Numbered from the stretch's first letter, positions 32,468 through 41,022 are shown. The stretch is 44,415 nucleotides of DNA from an uncultured Eubacteriales bacterium (GCA_900314565.1 OMVU01000023.1:1-44415), one strand, 5' to 3'. Program-made: numbers and translations. The notes: generated from the letters alone by a model not told the origin.

Positions 32468-33202
32468 TTAAAGCCCGTCGAGCTTCCGCATGTCTTCGAG
32501 GATCTCCTCCTCTGTCCTCATATGGCTCTCGGGCTCTGCGGCTTCTTCCCCGGCTTCCTCCTCTTTCGAGGCAAGGTAAGGCGCAAATTCAGGCAGAAGG
32601 AGCGTCGCCCCGAGCATGGCCTGAAGACCGAAACCGCACAGTACCCACAGAAATGCATAGAGTGGAAGAGACTGCAGATCCGAATAAGTAAGTACAAAGG
32701 GGAATATGTCAAAAAAGAGGATCACCACCGTCTTCCACGGCTTTTTGATAAGAAAATAGACTGTGTTCCGAATCAGATGCGGCAGCGTGTCACGAAAGAC
32801 GGTCATCACGGGAATAAGATACAGATAGATGATGACTGCCGCAGCGCCAAGTGCATACACGCCGATCTTCACCAGATCCAGTGCCCCCCCGGCCGCTTTG
32901 CAGATCCGGATGTCTGTCAGGAGAAAAGCGATCAGCAGAACAAAGATGATCCAGGAGATCGTTGCCTGCTTAAAATTCGCCTTCAGTCCGGCCCAGAACT
33001 CCTTGAACGGATTGACCACTCCGTCTCCCCGGAGCGTCCTGAACATGACGTAATAAAGAGCAGAAAATCCGGCGCCGATCGTAAAAAAAGGAATGCTGAG
33101 CAGCACGAACATAATATTGGCGGCAATAATGATGCCGAGCTTCGTCATGAATCTGCCGAAGAAGCTGTCATTATCCAAAAAGCCCTGTATCAGATTGTTC
33201 AT
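32468..33202 (-). CDS. yesL: YesL (DUF624) membrane protein
   Basis: A 244-residue protein with about five membrane segments. Its N-terminus NDSFFGRFMTKLGIIIAANIMFVLLSIPFFTIGA (outlined), TALYYV-type YVMFRTLRGDG and NPFKEFWAGLKANFKQA are the DUF624 signature. The tail is acidic (EEEAGEEAAEPESH). YesL proteins are found in carbohydrate ABC operons of Firmicutes but have no proven role. GGGGGG lies about 7 nt before the ATG. The gene starts 17 bp after the DUF3592-like gene ends, so the four downstream genes form a tight unit. Confidence 0.9.
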   Translation of the reverse strand: MNNLIQGFLDNDSFFGRFMTKLGIIIAANIMFVLLSIPFFTIGAGFSALYYVMFRTLRGDGVVNPFKEFWAGLKANFKQATISWIIFVLLIAFLLTDIRICKAAGGALDLVKIGVYALGAAAVIIYLYLIPVMTVFRDTLPHLIRNTVYFLIKKPWKTVVILFFDIFPFVLTYSDLQSLPLYAFLWVLCGFGLQAMLGATLLLPEFAPYLASKEEEAGEEAAEPESHMRTEEEILEDMRKLDGL

Positions 33203-33219
33203 TACTTACCCCCCAAAAA

Positions 33220-33630
33220 CTACATCAATATGCGCCAGATCACCGCATAGATCACGATTTCCAGAACGATTGCGGCAAGATAGGCGTACATGATCTTCTT
33301 CGGCGCATCACCGGCTGTGGCTACATGCACGGTTCCGTTTTCTTCCATATAATAGCGGATCTCCACTTTGTTCCCCACCTGATACTTCGCCGCCTGATCC
33401 TGAGGAACAATGATTTCGGAACTCTTCTCTTCGCCCCCGATCTCGTAGGAGAGAAGAATATCAAGGGCAGGAGGCTCTTTTGGGCCGGACGCCTCATGGT
33501 TCCTCACCTCTTCGACGGCGGCCGTCGTCTCCTCTTTATAATTTTTAACAATACGAAAATATTGAAGGAATCTGGCTGATGTATAGATCAGGGCCCAGAA
33601 CATCAGCAGCAAAGTCACATAGTAGAGCAT
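33220..33630 (-). CDS. DUF3592-like small membrane protein
   Basis: A 136-residue protein with membrane helices near 3-22 and 112-132. The intervening domain is beta-rich: ALDILLSYEIGGEEKSSEIIV, YQVGNKVEIRYYMEENGTVHV. This pattern (helix, small beta domain with VG..V.I.Y, helix) fits DUF3592. The frame runs upstream to 33777 into the preceding gene; GGAG 9 nt before the ATG at 33630 is the best start. Role in the sugar locus is unknown. Confidence 0.7.
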   Translation of the reverse strand: MLYYVTLLLMFWALIYTSARFLQYFRIVKNYKEETTAAVEEVRNHEASGPKEPPALDILLSYEIGGEEKSSEIIVPQDQAAKYQVGNKVEIRYYMEENGTVHVATAGDAPKKIMYAYLAAIVLEIVIYAVIWRILM

Positions 33631-33695
33631 ACTAATCATCTCCTTCCGGCAAAGAACTGCCCGGGGATCCGCCGCGTCCCTGCGGCGCAGCTTTT

Positions 33696-34394
33696 TCACT
33701 GAGGCGCATAAAGAAAATCCAGAAACTGTTCTACCGCTTCCACATTTTTCGAGAGAGCGCCTATACCGATCGCGCATGGTTCTGAATAAATCCCATACTC
33801 GCTGACAAGGCGGCTGTCGCTGATGTCTATGCAGACAGGCACTTCTTCTGTGCTGTACTCCGTATCAATCGGAACCGCATAGAGAAAACGGTCTCCGTAT
33901 TTTGCCCGAATTGAAGCGCAGGCCTCACTGTTCAGATCCAGAAGTCTTCCGGTCCTGCCCAGCGCCGTCAGGGAGTCGCTTCCCATCACGATCGCATCCA
34001 GCGTCCCACTGTCCGCATACGCGACAAAAGCTTCAAAATAGCTGTTTCCCGTGACGCCTTTAAGATAGTCAAAATAAGAGCTCGCGTCAAATCTCACCGC
34101 TTCCTCGCGCAGATCAATACCTGCATACTCTATATAATCTTCCCAAAGCTTCGAATGATCACCGGCATCGGCATACGTGTTCGCAAAAATCATAAAACAG
34201 CGGTAATCCCGCAGATTTGTCGTGTACTGGCGAACGGCAAATGTCACGAACCAGATAAAGAAAACAATTCCTATGATCCAGAGCTTGTAATAATCCCAGA
34301 TGTATTCGATTTTTTTGCCCGTACCGGAAATCTCTTTGATCTTTTCTCTCTCACCCTTGAGCCGGTCGGCAAGGCGTATGTTCTTTTTACTCAT
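33696..34394 (-). CDS. Membrane-anchored extracytoplasmic protein of the sugar locus, unknown
   Basis: A 232-residue protein. The first 35 residues are basic (RLKGEREKIKEISG), then a single helix at about 37-55 (LWIIGIVFFIWFVTFAV), so the remainder lies outside. The outer part (60-232) has alternating strands and helices with features of solute-binding folds: DYRCFMIFANTYAD, GTLDAIVMGSDSL, RTGRLLDLNS, FLYAVPIDTE and EAVEQFLDFLYAP at the end, much like the last helix of a family 1 binding protein. It may be a degenerate or accessory binding domain. AGGGGAC precedes the ATG. Function not assigned. Confidence 0.7.
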   Translation of the reverse strand: MSKKNIRLADRLKGEREKIKEISGTGKKIEYIWDYYKLWIIGIVFFIWFVTFAVRQYTTNLRDYRCFMIFANTYADAGDHSKLWEDYIEYAGIDLREEAVRFDASSYFDYLKGVTGNSYFEAFVAYADSGTLDAIVMGSDSLTALGRTGRLLDLNSEACASIRAKYGDRFLYAVPIDTEYSTEEVPVCIDISDSRLVSEYGIYSEPCAIGIGALSKNVEAVEQFLDFLYAPQ

Positions 34395-34411
34395 TTTCAG
34401 TCCCCTGACTC

Positions 34412-34439
34412 ATTATACAGCACGAACCTCTTCAAATTG
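34412..34439 (-). promoter_or_regulatory. Possible internal promoter for the four downstream genes
   Basis: Minus strand CAATTT, 16 bp, TATAAT. Transcription would start near 34405, leaving a very short leader that just includes the ribosome site. Confidence 0.35.
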
Positions 34440-34518
34440 CACTCGTTGGAATAATAAGTGCTTTAAATAGGCAGCCAGGAAAAAATCTGTATAAATCCCT
34501 GCGAATTCAAAGCAATTT

Positions 34519-34581
34519 AAAAAGGGCATGCCGCACAAGCGCCGGATCAATCCTTTTCGCTTATTGCGGCATCCCCTTTTA
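34519..34581 (-). terminator. Intra-operon terminator after the permease genes
   Basis: On the minus strand AAAAGGGGATGCCGCA pairs with TGCGGCATGCCCTTTTT, with a further AAGCG/CGCTT pair inside, followed by AAATTG. It lies between the second permease and the gene at 34394. It should lower expression of the hydrolase part relative to the transporter. Confidence 0.75.
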
Positions 34582-34597
34582 AAGGATCACTGTCCGA

Positions 34598-35440
34598 TTA
34601 CAGCTTTCCACCGGAGGTAGCGATACCTTCGACGAACTGTTTCTGGAAGATCACATAGATCACGATCATCGGCACGACTGCGAGAACCGCTGCTGCCATC
34701 ATCTGCGGATAGTTGCTTCCGTACTGTCCCTGCGCCTTTGCAAGGCCGGCTGCAAGCGTCGTAGTCTGTACGCTGGAGCAGACGATCATGGGCCACATAA
34801 GGTCCTTGAATGCAAACAGAGCGGTGAAGATACCCAGCGATACCATGGATGATCTGGTAAGCGGCATCATGATCATCAGGAATTTCATTCCGATGTTGCA
34901 GCCGTCAATACCGGCCGCCTCTTCCAGATCCTTGGGCAGTCCCTGGTAGCCCGTCTTCAGAAGATACGTTCCGAAGGCTGTTACAATACCGGGGAATACA
35001 AGTCCCGCTGTGGTATTGAGCCATCCCAGTGACGATACCATCAGGTACTGCGGGATGATGAAGATCGTGGACGGGATCATCATCTGGATCAGAACGAGCG
35101 AGAAGAGGAATTTCTTTCCCGGGAACTCAAGTCTGCCGAAAGCGTAGCCTGCCATGGTGGCAGTCAGGCACGCGCAGACAACGCGGAAGAAGATCATGAG
35201 CAATGTGTTCTTATACAGAAGCACAAAGTTGTAGCTCTGCCAGACCTCCCCGAATGTCTCCCAATGCCAGCCGTTGCTCGGGAAAATATAGAAGGGATCG
35301 ACTGAAATTGCTTCCTGGTTGGTCTTGAGCGCCGTGAGGATCATCCACGCGAAGGGAACCAGCATGATGAAAGCCATGATGATCAGGATGATATATACAA
35401 TGATCCTTCTGATCATATCTTTGCTACTTGCACTTTCCAT
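34598..35440 (-). CDS. Sugar ABC transporter permease, MalG-type
   Basis: A 280-residue inner-membrane protein with six helices. The EAA loop with the ATPase-contact glycine is EEAAGIDGCNIGMKFLMIMMPL at about 185-206 (in outline), and the N-terminus has VPFAWMILTALKTN, which is typical of the second permease of CUT1 transporters. It lies 18 bp after the first permease. With its partner it would import alpha-galactosides for the GH36 enzyme. No ABC ATPase gene follows. Confidence 0.95.
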   Translation of the reverse strand: MESASSKDMIRRIIVYIILIIMAFIMLVPFAWMILTALKTNQEAISVDPFYIFPSNGWHWETFGEVWQSYNFVLLYKNTLLMIFFRVVCACLTATMAGYAFGRLEFPGKKFLFSLVLIQMMIPSTIFIIPQYLMVSSLGWLNTTAGLVFPGIVTAFGTYLLKTGYQGLPKDLEEAAGIDGCNIGMKFLMIMMPLTRSSMVSLGIFTALFAFKDLMWPMIVCSSVQTTTLAAGLAKAQGQYGSNYPQMMAAAVLAVVPMIVIYVIFQKQFVEGIATSGGKL

Positions 35441-35458
35441 GAATCATTCCCCCCTTTC

Positions 35459-36352
35459 TCAGTTATAGAATACGAAGCGCTTCTCAGCACGCTGCATGAT
35501 GACCGTGACAAGCATGATGAATGCGACGAGGATCATAACGATCGCCGCGCCGTAGCCCTTATTTCCCTGATCAAATGTATATTTATAGAAAACATATACA
35601 GTCGACTGGACCTTGGGAAGAGCGGCATTCGTCTTGTCCATGACCATGAACATAAGGTCGAAGATGGTCAGGGCGCCGATGACACGGGTCTGTACGATAA
35701 AGAACGTAGTCGGGCTGAGCAGCGGGACTGTGATGTTGAAGAACTGGCTGATGCCGGTCGCACCGTCGATGGAAGCCGCTTCGTAGTAATCGCCGGGAAT
35801 CTCCTTCAGTCCTGATATGAACAGGACCATGTTATAACCGATGATCGACCACACACCGATCACACCGATCGAGATCCATGCGATCTTCGGATTGGAGATC
35901 CACGCAATATTCGTATGGAGAATGTTATTGAACAGTCCGAACTGCTGGTTGTAGAGCCATTTCCAGACCATCGCGACAGCTGCGGGAGCGCAGACCATCG
36001 GGAGGAAGAAGATTGTACGGAACACGGAAACTCCCTTGATTTTTCCGTTCAGAAATACCGCAAGGAGCAGCGCGATTATAACGCCCAGCGGCACTTCGAT
36101 GATGGCGTACTTTATCGTATTGATCAGAGACTGCCAGATTTCCGGATCTGAGAATGCCTTTGAATAATTGGCAAGTCCTACAAAGGTATTGCCTTTTCCG
36201 AAATCACCGGTCTTACAGAAAGACTGATATACCGTATTAATGGCCGGATAAAAGTTCAGAATGATCAATCCGATCAAGGTAGGCGCCACAAAAGCATATC
36301 CCCATAACGCCTCATTCCTTGCTCTGGGCGTCATCTTTGTCTTTGTTTTCAT
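35459..36352 (-). CDS. Sugar ABC transporter permease, MalF/UgpA-type
   Basis: A 297-residue permease of the CUT1 family with six membrane helices. NEALWGYAFVAPTLIGLIIL is near the start, and the EAA loop is YYEAASIDGATGISQFFNITVPL. AGGGG 7 nt upstream supports the ATG at 36352, 18 bp inside the longest frame. It follows the binding-protein gene after 123 bp that contain stem-loops. Confidence 0.95.
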   Translation of the reverse strand: MKTKTKMTPRARNEALWGYAFVAPTLIGLIILNFYPAINTVYQSFCKTGDFGKGNTFVGLANYSKAFSDPEIWQSLINTIKYAIIEVPLGVIIALLLAVFLNGKIKGVSVFRTIFFLPMVCAPAAVAMVWKWLYNQQFGLFNNILHTNIAWISNPKIAWISIGVIGVWSIIGYNMVLFISGLKEIPGDYYEAASIDGATGISQFFNITVPLLSPTTFFIVQTRVIGALTIFDLMFMVMDKTNAALPKVQSTVYVFYKYTFDQGNKGYGAAIVMILVAFIMLVTVIMQRAEKRFVFYN

Positions 36353-36385
36353 GCTTTGCCCCCTTTTCATGAAAAGACCTGTATA

Positions 36386-36413
36386 CGGACTGCCGCCGTA
36401 TGACGGCAGCCCG
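36386..36413 (-). promoter_or_regulatory. Intercistronic stem-loop after the binding-protein gene
   Basis: Ten-bp arms CGGACTGCCG and CGGCAGCCCG (one wobble) with an 8-nt loop and no T tail. A second hairpin, CACTGC/GCAGTG, lies at 36449-36466. Such stems protect the 3' end of binding-protein mRNA and raise its level over the permeases. Confidence 0.55.
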
Positions 36414-36475
36414 TAAAACTTCAGATATTGATACAGATAAGATCAGGTCACTGCTGCCTGCAGTGTCACAGATCT

Positions 36476-37807
36476 TTACTTCTCTGCAGCGATAGCGTCA
36501 CGGATCATCTTTGCGACTCTGTCGCATGCATCGGACATAGCCTGCGGATTCTCAACATCCTGCCATGCATCGAGGAAGCCGCCAGCCTGCTTCATAGGAG
36601 TCTGCCATACGCCGGAATTACGTGTGCCGGGACGAGCGTACAGTGTGCCGTCTTCTTCAACTTTTGTAAATGCGGAAACATCCATGCCCTCAAAAGCGTT
36701 TGCGAAAGCTTCAGAAATTCCGGGGATACCGGCCATGGTAACGCCCAGCTCTGCCTGCTTGACCTGTGCATCCTTGGAGCAGAGATACTCGATCAGGCTT
36801 GCTGCTGCATCGGGATTACCTGTGTTTGCTGCTGCCGCCCATCCAAGGCCGTTGTAGCAGCTCCATCTCTCGTCCTTCTGGCACTTTCCGTCACCGTTCC
36901 TGTCGCAGTAAGGAATCTGCGCCCATGCATAATCCTTGCTGTTCTCAGCTGTGTAGAAAGAGTTGATCATCCAGGAACCCTGTGTGATCATGCCGACCTT
37001 TCCGGACTGGAACAGAGAATCTGTGCCGGATTCTGCAACGACTGCCTGCGGTGTTGCGACAGTGAGCATTTTGCGGACCATTTCCATAGCAGCCTTGGAC
37101 TCTGCGGAGTCAATGCCCGTATCCGTCTTTTCTGTGTTGACTACATTTCCGCCGTACGAATAAATGTAGTTGTACCAGCCGTCCTGATCGTTGGATGTGT
37201 TGAGAGCGTAGCCATAGGTGTCATCCGGAGTTGCCTCTGTGATCTTCTTTGCAGCTTCATACATATCCTCATAGGTCCACTCATCCGTAGGATATTCCAC
37301 GCCTGCCTGATCAAAGAGCGCCTTGTTGTAAAGAAGCGCGATGGTATCATGATCCTTGGGAAGAGCGAAGATCTTGCCGTCGTCACGTTTGTAGATCGCA
37401 GCGATGTCAGGATAATAAATGCTCATGTCTACGCCGTCTTTTTCAATGTAGCCTGTGAGATCCAGCAGGATGTCATTCTCCATATAGATCTGAGAATAGT
37501 CAGAGTGCATCCAGAATACATCCGCAAGCTGTCCGCCGGAAGCGCCTGCTTCAAGCAGTGTCCAGTAGTTGTCCCAGTCAATAACTTCAACTTTGACTTT
37601 GGGATTGCCCAGAGCTGTCCAGTCATCGCAGATCGTCTGAATACCCTTCTGCTGATTTGCATCCCAGATATTGATGGTCAGGTCGCCGCCGGAAGAAGAC
37701 GAGCCGGAACCTCCACCCTGGGTGGAACTGCCGGAGCCGCCGCAGGCTGCCAGAGACAGAACCATTGCCGAAGCCAATACGGTTGATAACACTTTTTTCA
37801 TCTTCAT
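36476..37807 (-). CDS. Extracellular sugar-binding lipoprotein (CUT1 type)
   Basis: A 443-residue lipoprotein of the family 1 solute-binding proteins. Signal and lipobox are KKVLSTVLASAMVLSLAACGGSG (outlined), Cys about 21, then a Gly/Ser-rich linker. The mature protein shows LTINIWDANQQKGIQTI, VDVFW-type LADVFWMHSDY, and KIFALPKDHDTIALLYNKALF, followed by GKVGMITQGSWMI, the usual order in this family. It would capture raffinose-type alpha-galactosides, judged from the neighbouring GH36 enzyme. GGAGGG 6 nt upstream sets the start at 37807. The promoter region carries a direct repeat suited to an AraC activator. Confidence 0.93.
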   Translation of the reverse strand: MKMKKVLSTVLASAMVLSLAACGGSGSSTQGGGSGSSSSGGDLTINIWDANQQKGIQTICDDWTALGNPKVKVEVIDWDNYWTLLEAGASGGQLADVFWMHSDYSQIYMENDILLDLTGYIEKDGVDMSIYYPDIAAIYKRDDGKIFALPKDHDTIALLYNKALFDQAGVEYPTDEWTYEDMYEAAKKITEATPDDTYGYALNTSNDQDGWYNYIYSYGGNVVNTEKTDTGIDSAESKAAMEMVRKMLTVATPQAVVAESGTDSLFQSGKVGMITQGSWMINSFYTAENSKDYAWAQIPYCDRNGDGKCQKDERWSCYNGLGWAAAANTGNPDAAASLIEYLCSKDAQVKQAELGVTMAGIPGISEAFANAFEGMDVSAFTKVEEDGTLYARPGTRNSGVWQTPMKQAGGFLDAWQDVENPQAMSDACDRVAKMIRDAIAAEK

Positions 37808-37876
37808 AAACTTCCCTCCTATGTGTGAAAGCATCCTGCAAATCGCAGGCATCACTAAGTATCACTATTTTAACGA

Positions 37877-37906
37877 GAACAAATGTATTAGAAAATGGAC
37901 AAATGT
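37877..37906 (-). promoter_or_regulatory. Probable AraC-type operator of the transport operon
   Basis: GAACAAATGT at 37877-37886 and GGACAAATGT at 37897-37906 are direct repeats with a 20-bp period (two helical turns), both followed by A. On the minus strand the proximal copy (ACATTTGTTC) overlaps a weak -35 (TTGTTC). AraC-family activators typically bind such paired half-sites. Confidence 0.55.
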
Positions 37907-38090
37907 AGCATATTTATAGAAATATGAATTGTCTTCCGGCTTTTATTGTTCAATTATGATATTTTGATAGCGAAATCCGGGGACATCTCTACTCTTCTTC
38001 CACAAACAGCACAGGGAAGAGCACGATCTTTTATATAAATTCGCCAACTCCTCTGACCCCCTGCACCCGTGACTGGCATTTTCTTCCGCA

Positions 38091-38136
38091 TATTCATCTC
38101 AGACTCCTGTCCCGGGAATTCTGCGCCGGAGATCAG
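38091..38136. repeat. Dispersed palindromic repeat, family B, reaching an AraC-gene stop codon
   Basis: CATATTCATCTCAGAC, then CCCGGGAATTCTGCGCCGGA and GATCAG. Its end overlaps the TGA (38133-38135) of the minus-strand AraC gene. The 325-bp gap 37808-38132 otherwise holds the operator and no gene. Confidence 0.5.
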
Positions 38137-39029
38137 TCAAGGTCCTCTGTCTGCTCCGGACAGGTCTTGTTGTGCTGCATTCGGTACTCGCTCGGATTGA
38201 CGCCGAACTTGGATTTAAAGACTTTAGAGAAGGCCAGCGCGTCGTCATATCCGCACTCTGCCGCTATGCTCTGTATCGGATCATTGGATCTGCCAAGGAG
38301 ATCAGAGGCTCTGCGCATCCTTATTTCGATCAGATATTCCTGCGGCGACATCCCCGTCACCTGTTTCACAAGCTTGACCAGATAGCTTCTTGAAATCCCG
38401 ATGCGTTTTGCCAGATCCTGGATCCGTATTTTTTCAGAGAAATGATTGTTGATGTATCTGACTGCATATTCGGAGTAGGAAAAACTCGTCAGCCCTCTTT
38501 CATTGCCCGTCTTCTCCGTCCTCTCACTGATCATATCCGAGAGGATCTGCATCATCTCCGCGTTTCTGCGCAGCTGTCCGTCGAGTGTCAGGGTCTTTGA
38601 ATCCAGCATCTCTTTAATCTTGCTTTCGACCATTGAACTGCCTTCAAAGGATAATACCGGCGTCTGTGAAGAAAACCCGATGCTCTCCACTATCCTGTCT
38701 GCCGGATTTCCCTGAAATCCGAACCAGCAGTAATACCACGGATCTTCCTGATCGGCGTAATAAGTGGTGACTTCTCCGGGAAACAGTATGAACATCTGCC
38801 CTTTCCCGATCTCCCATCGGCGCCCTCCGTAATCGAGGATCCCTTTCCCGTCGATCACAACGTGTATTACATAATTACTCCTTGCGCAGGGACCGTAACT
38901 GTGACCGGGAAGACAATGTTCAAATCCGAAAAAATCCAGTGCCAAGGAGGTATCCGACCCGTTTTTTTTCTTCATTTCCGAAAAAAAACCGCAGTTCTCA
39001 ACGATTTCCGCTTTTCTTTTCCATTCCAT
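38133..39029 (-). CDS. AraC family regulator with cupin sensor (first of three)
   Basis: A 298-residue regulator. Residues 25-170 are an AraC-type cupin sugar-binding domain: HVVIDGKGILDYGGRRW, KGQMFILFPGEVTTYYAD and WYYCWFGFQGN. The C-terminal 100 residues have two helix-turn-helix motifs: IQDLAKRIGISRSYLVKLVKQVTGMSPQEYL and PIQSIAAECGYDDALAFSKVFKSKFG. It resembles RafR/MsmR-type activators of alpha-galactoside operons. It is transcribed toward the operon 325 bp away and probably binds the direct repeat at 37877. GGAGGG sits one base from the ATG at 39035 but 7 nt from that at 39029, so the latter is preferred. Confidence 0.92.
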   Translation of the reverse strand: MEWKRKAEIVENCGFFSEMKKKNGSDTSLALDFFGFEHCLPGHSYGPCARSNYVIHVVIDGKGILDYGGRRWEIGKGQMFILFPGEVTTYYADQEDPWYYCWFGFQGNPADRIVESIGFSSQTPVLSFEGSSMVESKIKEMLDSKTLTLDGQLRRNAEMMQILSDMISERTEKTGNERGLTSFSYSEYAVRYINNHFSEKIRIQDLAKRIGISRSYLVKLVKQVTGMSPQEYLIEIRMRRASDLLGRSNDPIQSIAAECGYDDALAFSKVFKSKFGVNPSEYRMQHNKTCPEQTEDLD

Positions 39030-39078
39030 ATCCATGCCCTCCAGCTGATACTCTGCCTCAAAATCCGGTCATCAGTCA

Positions 39079-39107
39079 TTGTAATATAACAATATTCGAC
39101 TTATAAT
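39079..39107 (+). promoter_or_regulatory. Promoter of the second AraC gene with overlapping inverted repeat
   Basis: TTGTAA, 17 bp, TATAAT. ATTGTAATATAACAAT (39078-39093) covers the -35 and contains ATTGT/ACAAT arms, a possible operator shared with the divergent AraC gene. Confidence 0.6.
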
Positions 39108-39205
39108 AGCCTTATGGCACTGGTTTTATACCATTTTGCCGCTTTTATACAGATTTATATATATTGCGTCGCATTATGGCATATTTGAGCAGAAGGAGCT
39201 TTATA

Positions 39206-40069
39206 ATGGCACAGGATTTCACCATATTTCCGAGCATAAATTTTGTGGATCTGGGATTATATCAATTTGGAAGAGAGGACTGCGATCCGGCCCACTCCTT
39301 CGGTCCCGCCATTCGAAATCACTATCTTTTCCACTACATCCTGAGCGGAAAGGGCACCTTCATGTGGCAGGACAGAAAGGGACGCGATAACACGGCGGTG
39401 CTCAGGGCAGGGCAGGGATTTCTGATCTCCCCCCGCCAGATCACGACATATATCGCGGATGAACGCATCCCCTGGGAATACTGCTGGCTGGAATTCGACG
39501 GTCTGCGGGCCAGGGAGGCCCTTGAGATTACCGGCCTGAACATCAATCAGCCGGTCTATGATCCTGTCCATCGGGAGTTTGAAGAAAAGATGCGCGACGA
39601 GATGCTCTATATCGTGCAAAATAAAAAAGAGGCGCCTCTCCATCTGATCGGACACCTCTATATCTTCATTGATGCACTGACAAGATCTGTCAGCGAATAC
39701 AAGCCCTCCGAAGGAAAAGTCAAGGACCTCTATATCAAGGAAGCTCTGGCTTTTATTGAAAATAACTACATGCTGAGCATTTCCGTGGAGGACATCGCCG
39801 AGAGCTCCGGCCTCAACAGGAGCTATTTCGGAAAAATATTCCGGGAAGCCGTCGGCAAATCTCCCCAGGAATTTCTGATCAGTTACCGCATGATCAAGGC
39901 GGCTGAACTGCTGAAACGGACCCGCTATTCTGTCAGCCAGATCGGGGCCGCCGTCGGCTACCCCAATCAGCTCCATTTCTCACGGGCTTTTAAAAGCGTT
40001 TATGGCGTCTCCCCAAGAAACTGGAGAAACGCCAATTCTGCCGTAAATATGCCGGATGACCGGTCCTGA
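39206..40069 (+). CDS. AraC family regulator with cupin sensor (second of three)
   Basis: A 287-residue regulator. The sensor half has LFHYILSGKGTFMWQDRKG, QGFLISPRQITTYIAD and WEYCWLEFDGL, the same order as its neighbours. The DNA-binding half has VEDIAESSGLNRSYFGKIFREAVGKSPQEFL and SVSQIGAAVGYPNQLHFSRAFKSVYGVSP. AAGGAG 7 nt upstream supports the ATG at 39206, 42 bp inside the longest frame. It is divergent from the first AraC gene and convergent with the third, with only 29 bp between stops. Confidence 0.92.
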   Translation: MAQDFTIFPSINFVDLGLYQFGREDCDPAHSFGPAIRNHYLFHYILSGKGTFMWQDRKGRDNTAVLRAGQGFLISPRQITTYIADERIPWEYCWLEFDGLRAREALEITGLNINQPVYDPVHREFEEKMRDEMLYIVQNKKEAPLHLIGHLYIFIDALTRSVSEYKPSEGKVKDLYIKEALAFIENNYMLSISVEDIAESSGLNRSYFGKIFREAVGKSPQEFLISYRMIKAAELLKRTRYSVSQIGAAVGYPNQLHFSRAFKSVYGVSPRNWRNANSAVNMPDDRS

Positions 40070-40098
40070 TCTTATGTCGACCCTCTCAGACCGGGTCT

Positions 40099-41022
40099 TC
40101 AGAGTCTCTTCGGTTCATATCCTCCTTTGGCGGAAGAACGGGCGATCTCCGGCTTTGTCTCTCTGTAACTCTTCGGACTCAGATTATATTCTTCCTTGAA
40201 TTTCTTGGAGAACGCCAGCGCATCCGAATACCCGACCTTTGCGGCGACTTCATTTACGGGAAGAGAGGTCGATGTGAGGAGCTCAGCCGCCCGCTCCATC
40301 CGGATATTGATCAGGAATTCCTGAGGCGACACTCCCAGTTCCTTCTGAAAGCTCTTCGTCAAATAATTCCTGGTAATACCGATCTGGGACGCCAGCGCAT
40401 CGATCTTGATCTTTTCAGGATAATTCGACATGATGAAGAGCATCGCCTGCTTTACATAGACGCCCTGAGGATACTCGAGCTTTGTCCGATCCCCGGGCTT
40501 CCCGCCCAATTCTATCATGCGTCCGAGAAAACGGAAAAAGCCGCCGAGGCGAATAAGATAGTTGGAATACGTAAGCTGTGACGCTTCCAGCATCTCCATC
40601 ATGATCGGGTAAAGCCCCTCCACACTCTCGAATGACACGACCGGATCATCCTCCGAAAAACCTATCCTTTCAACCAGTTTTTCAGCAGCATATCCGTGGA
40701 ATCCTACCCACATATACTGCCAGGGATCCTCAGAATCCGCTTCATAATAAGTCACTTCCTCGGGGCGGATCAGAAATGCCTGATTTTTTACCAGGTGAAA
40801 TTCCTTATCCTGACGTCGGAACATCCCCTTGCCCTCGCGGATCACATGAATCAGATACGAATGTCTTTTCGTCGGTCCGTAAAAATGCCCCGGACTGCAG
40901 ATTTCATTACCGCAGTAATCAAGGTTCAGGCCTGAGACGATTCCAAACGAATCGGAATTATTTAAATCTTCGAGCGCTGTAAAATTCCACGATTTTGTAT
41001 GCCCGATTGTCCGTGACCCCAT
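40099..41022 (-). CDS. AraC family regulator with cupin sensor (third of three)
   Basis: A 307-residue regulator. The sensor half has LIHVIREGKGMFRRQDK, KNQAFLIRPEEVTYYEAD and WQYMWVGFHGY; the HTH half has IDALASQIGITRNYLTKSFQKELGVSPQEFL and PVNEVAAKVGYSDALAFSKKFKEEYNLSP. Its shared layout with the two neighbours indicates duplication. GGAGG 5 nt upstream supports the ATG at 41022. Targets may be the alpha-galactoside operon, the fucO gene upstream or both. Confidence 0.92.
   Translation of the reverse strand: MGSRTIGHTKSWNFTALEDLNNSDSFGIVSGLNLDYCGNEICSPGHFYGPTKRHSYLIHVIREGKGMFRRQDKEFHLVKNQAFLIRPEEVTYYEADSEDPWQYMWVGFHGYAAEKLVERIGFSEDDPVVSFESVEGLYPIMMEMLEASQLTYSNYLIRLGGFFRFLGRMIELGGKPGDRTKLEYPQGVYVKQAMLFIMSNYPEKIKIDALASQIGITRNYLTKSFQKELGVSPQEFLINIRMERAAELLTSTSLPVNEVAAKVGYSDALAFSKKFKEEYNLSPKSYRETKPEIARSSAKGGYEPKRL

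Noticed and set aside
36428-37786. A 452-codon, cysteine-rich open frame on the plus strand
   Set aside because: Complement of the sugar-binding lipoprotein gene; the Cys and Val bias comes from reversed Ala/Thr codons.
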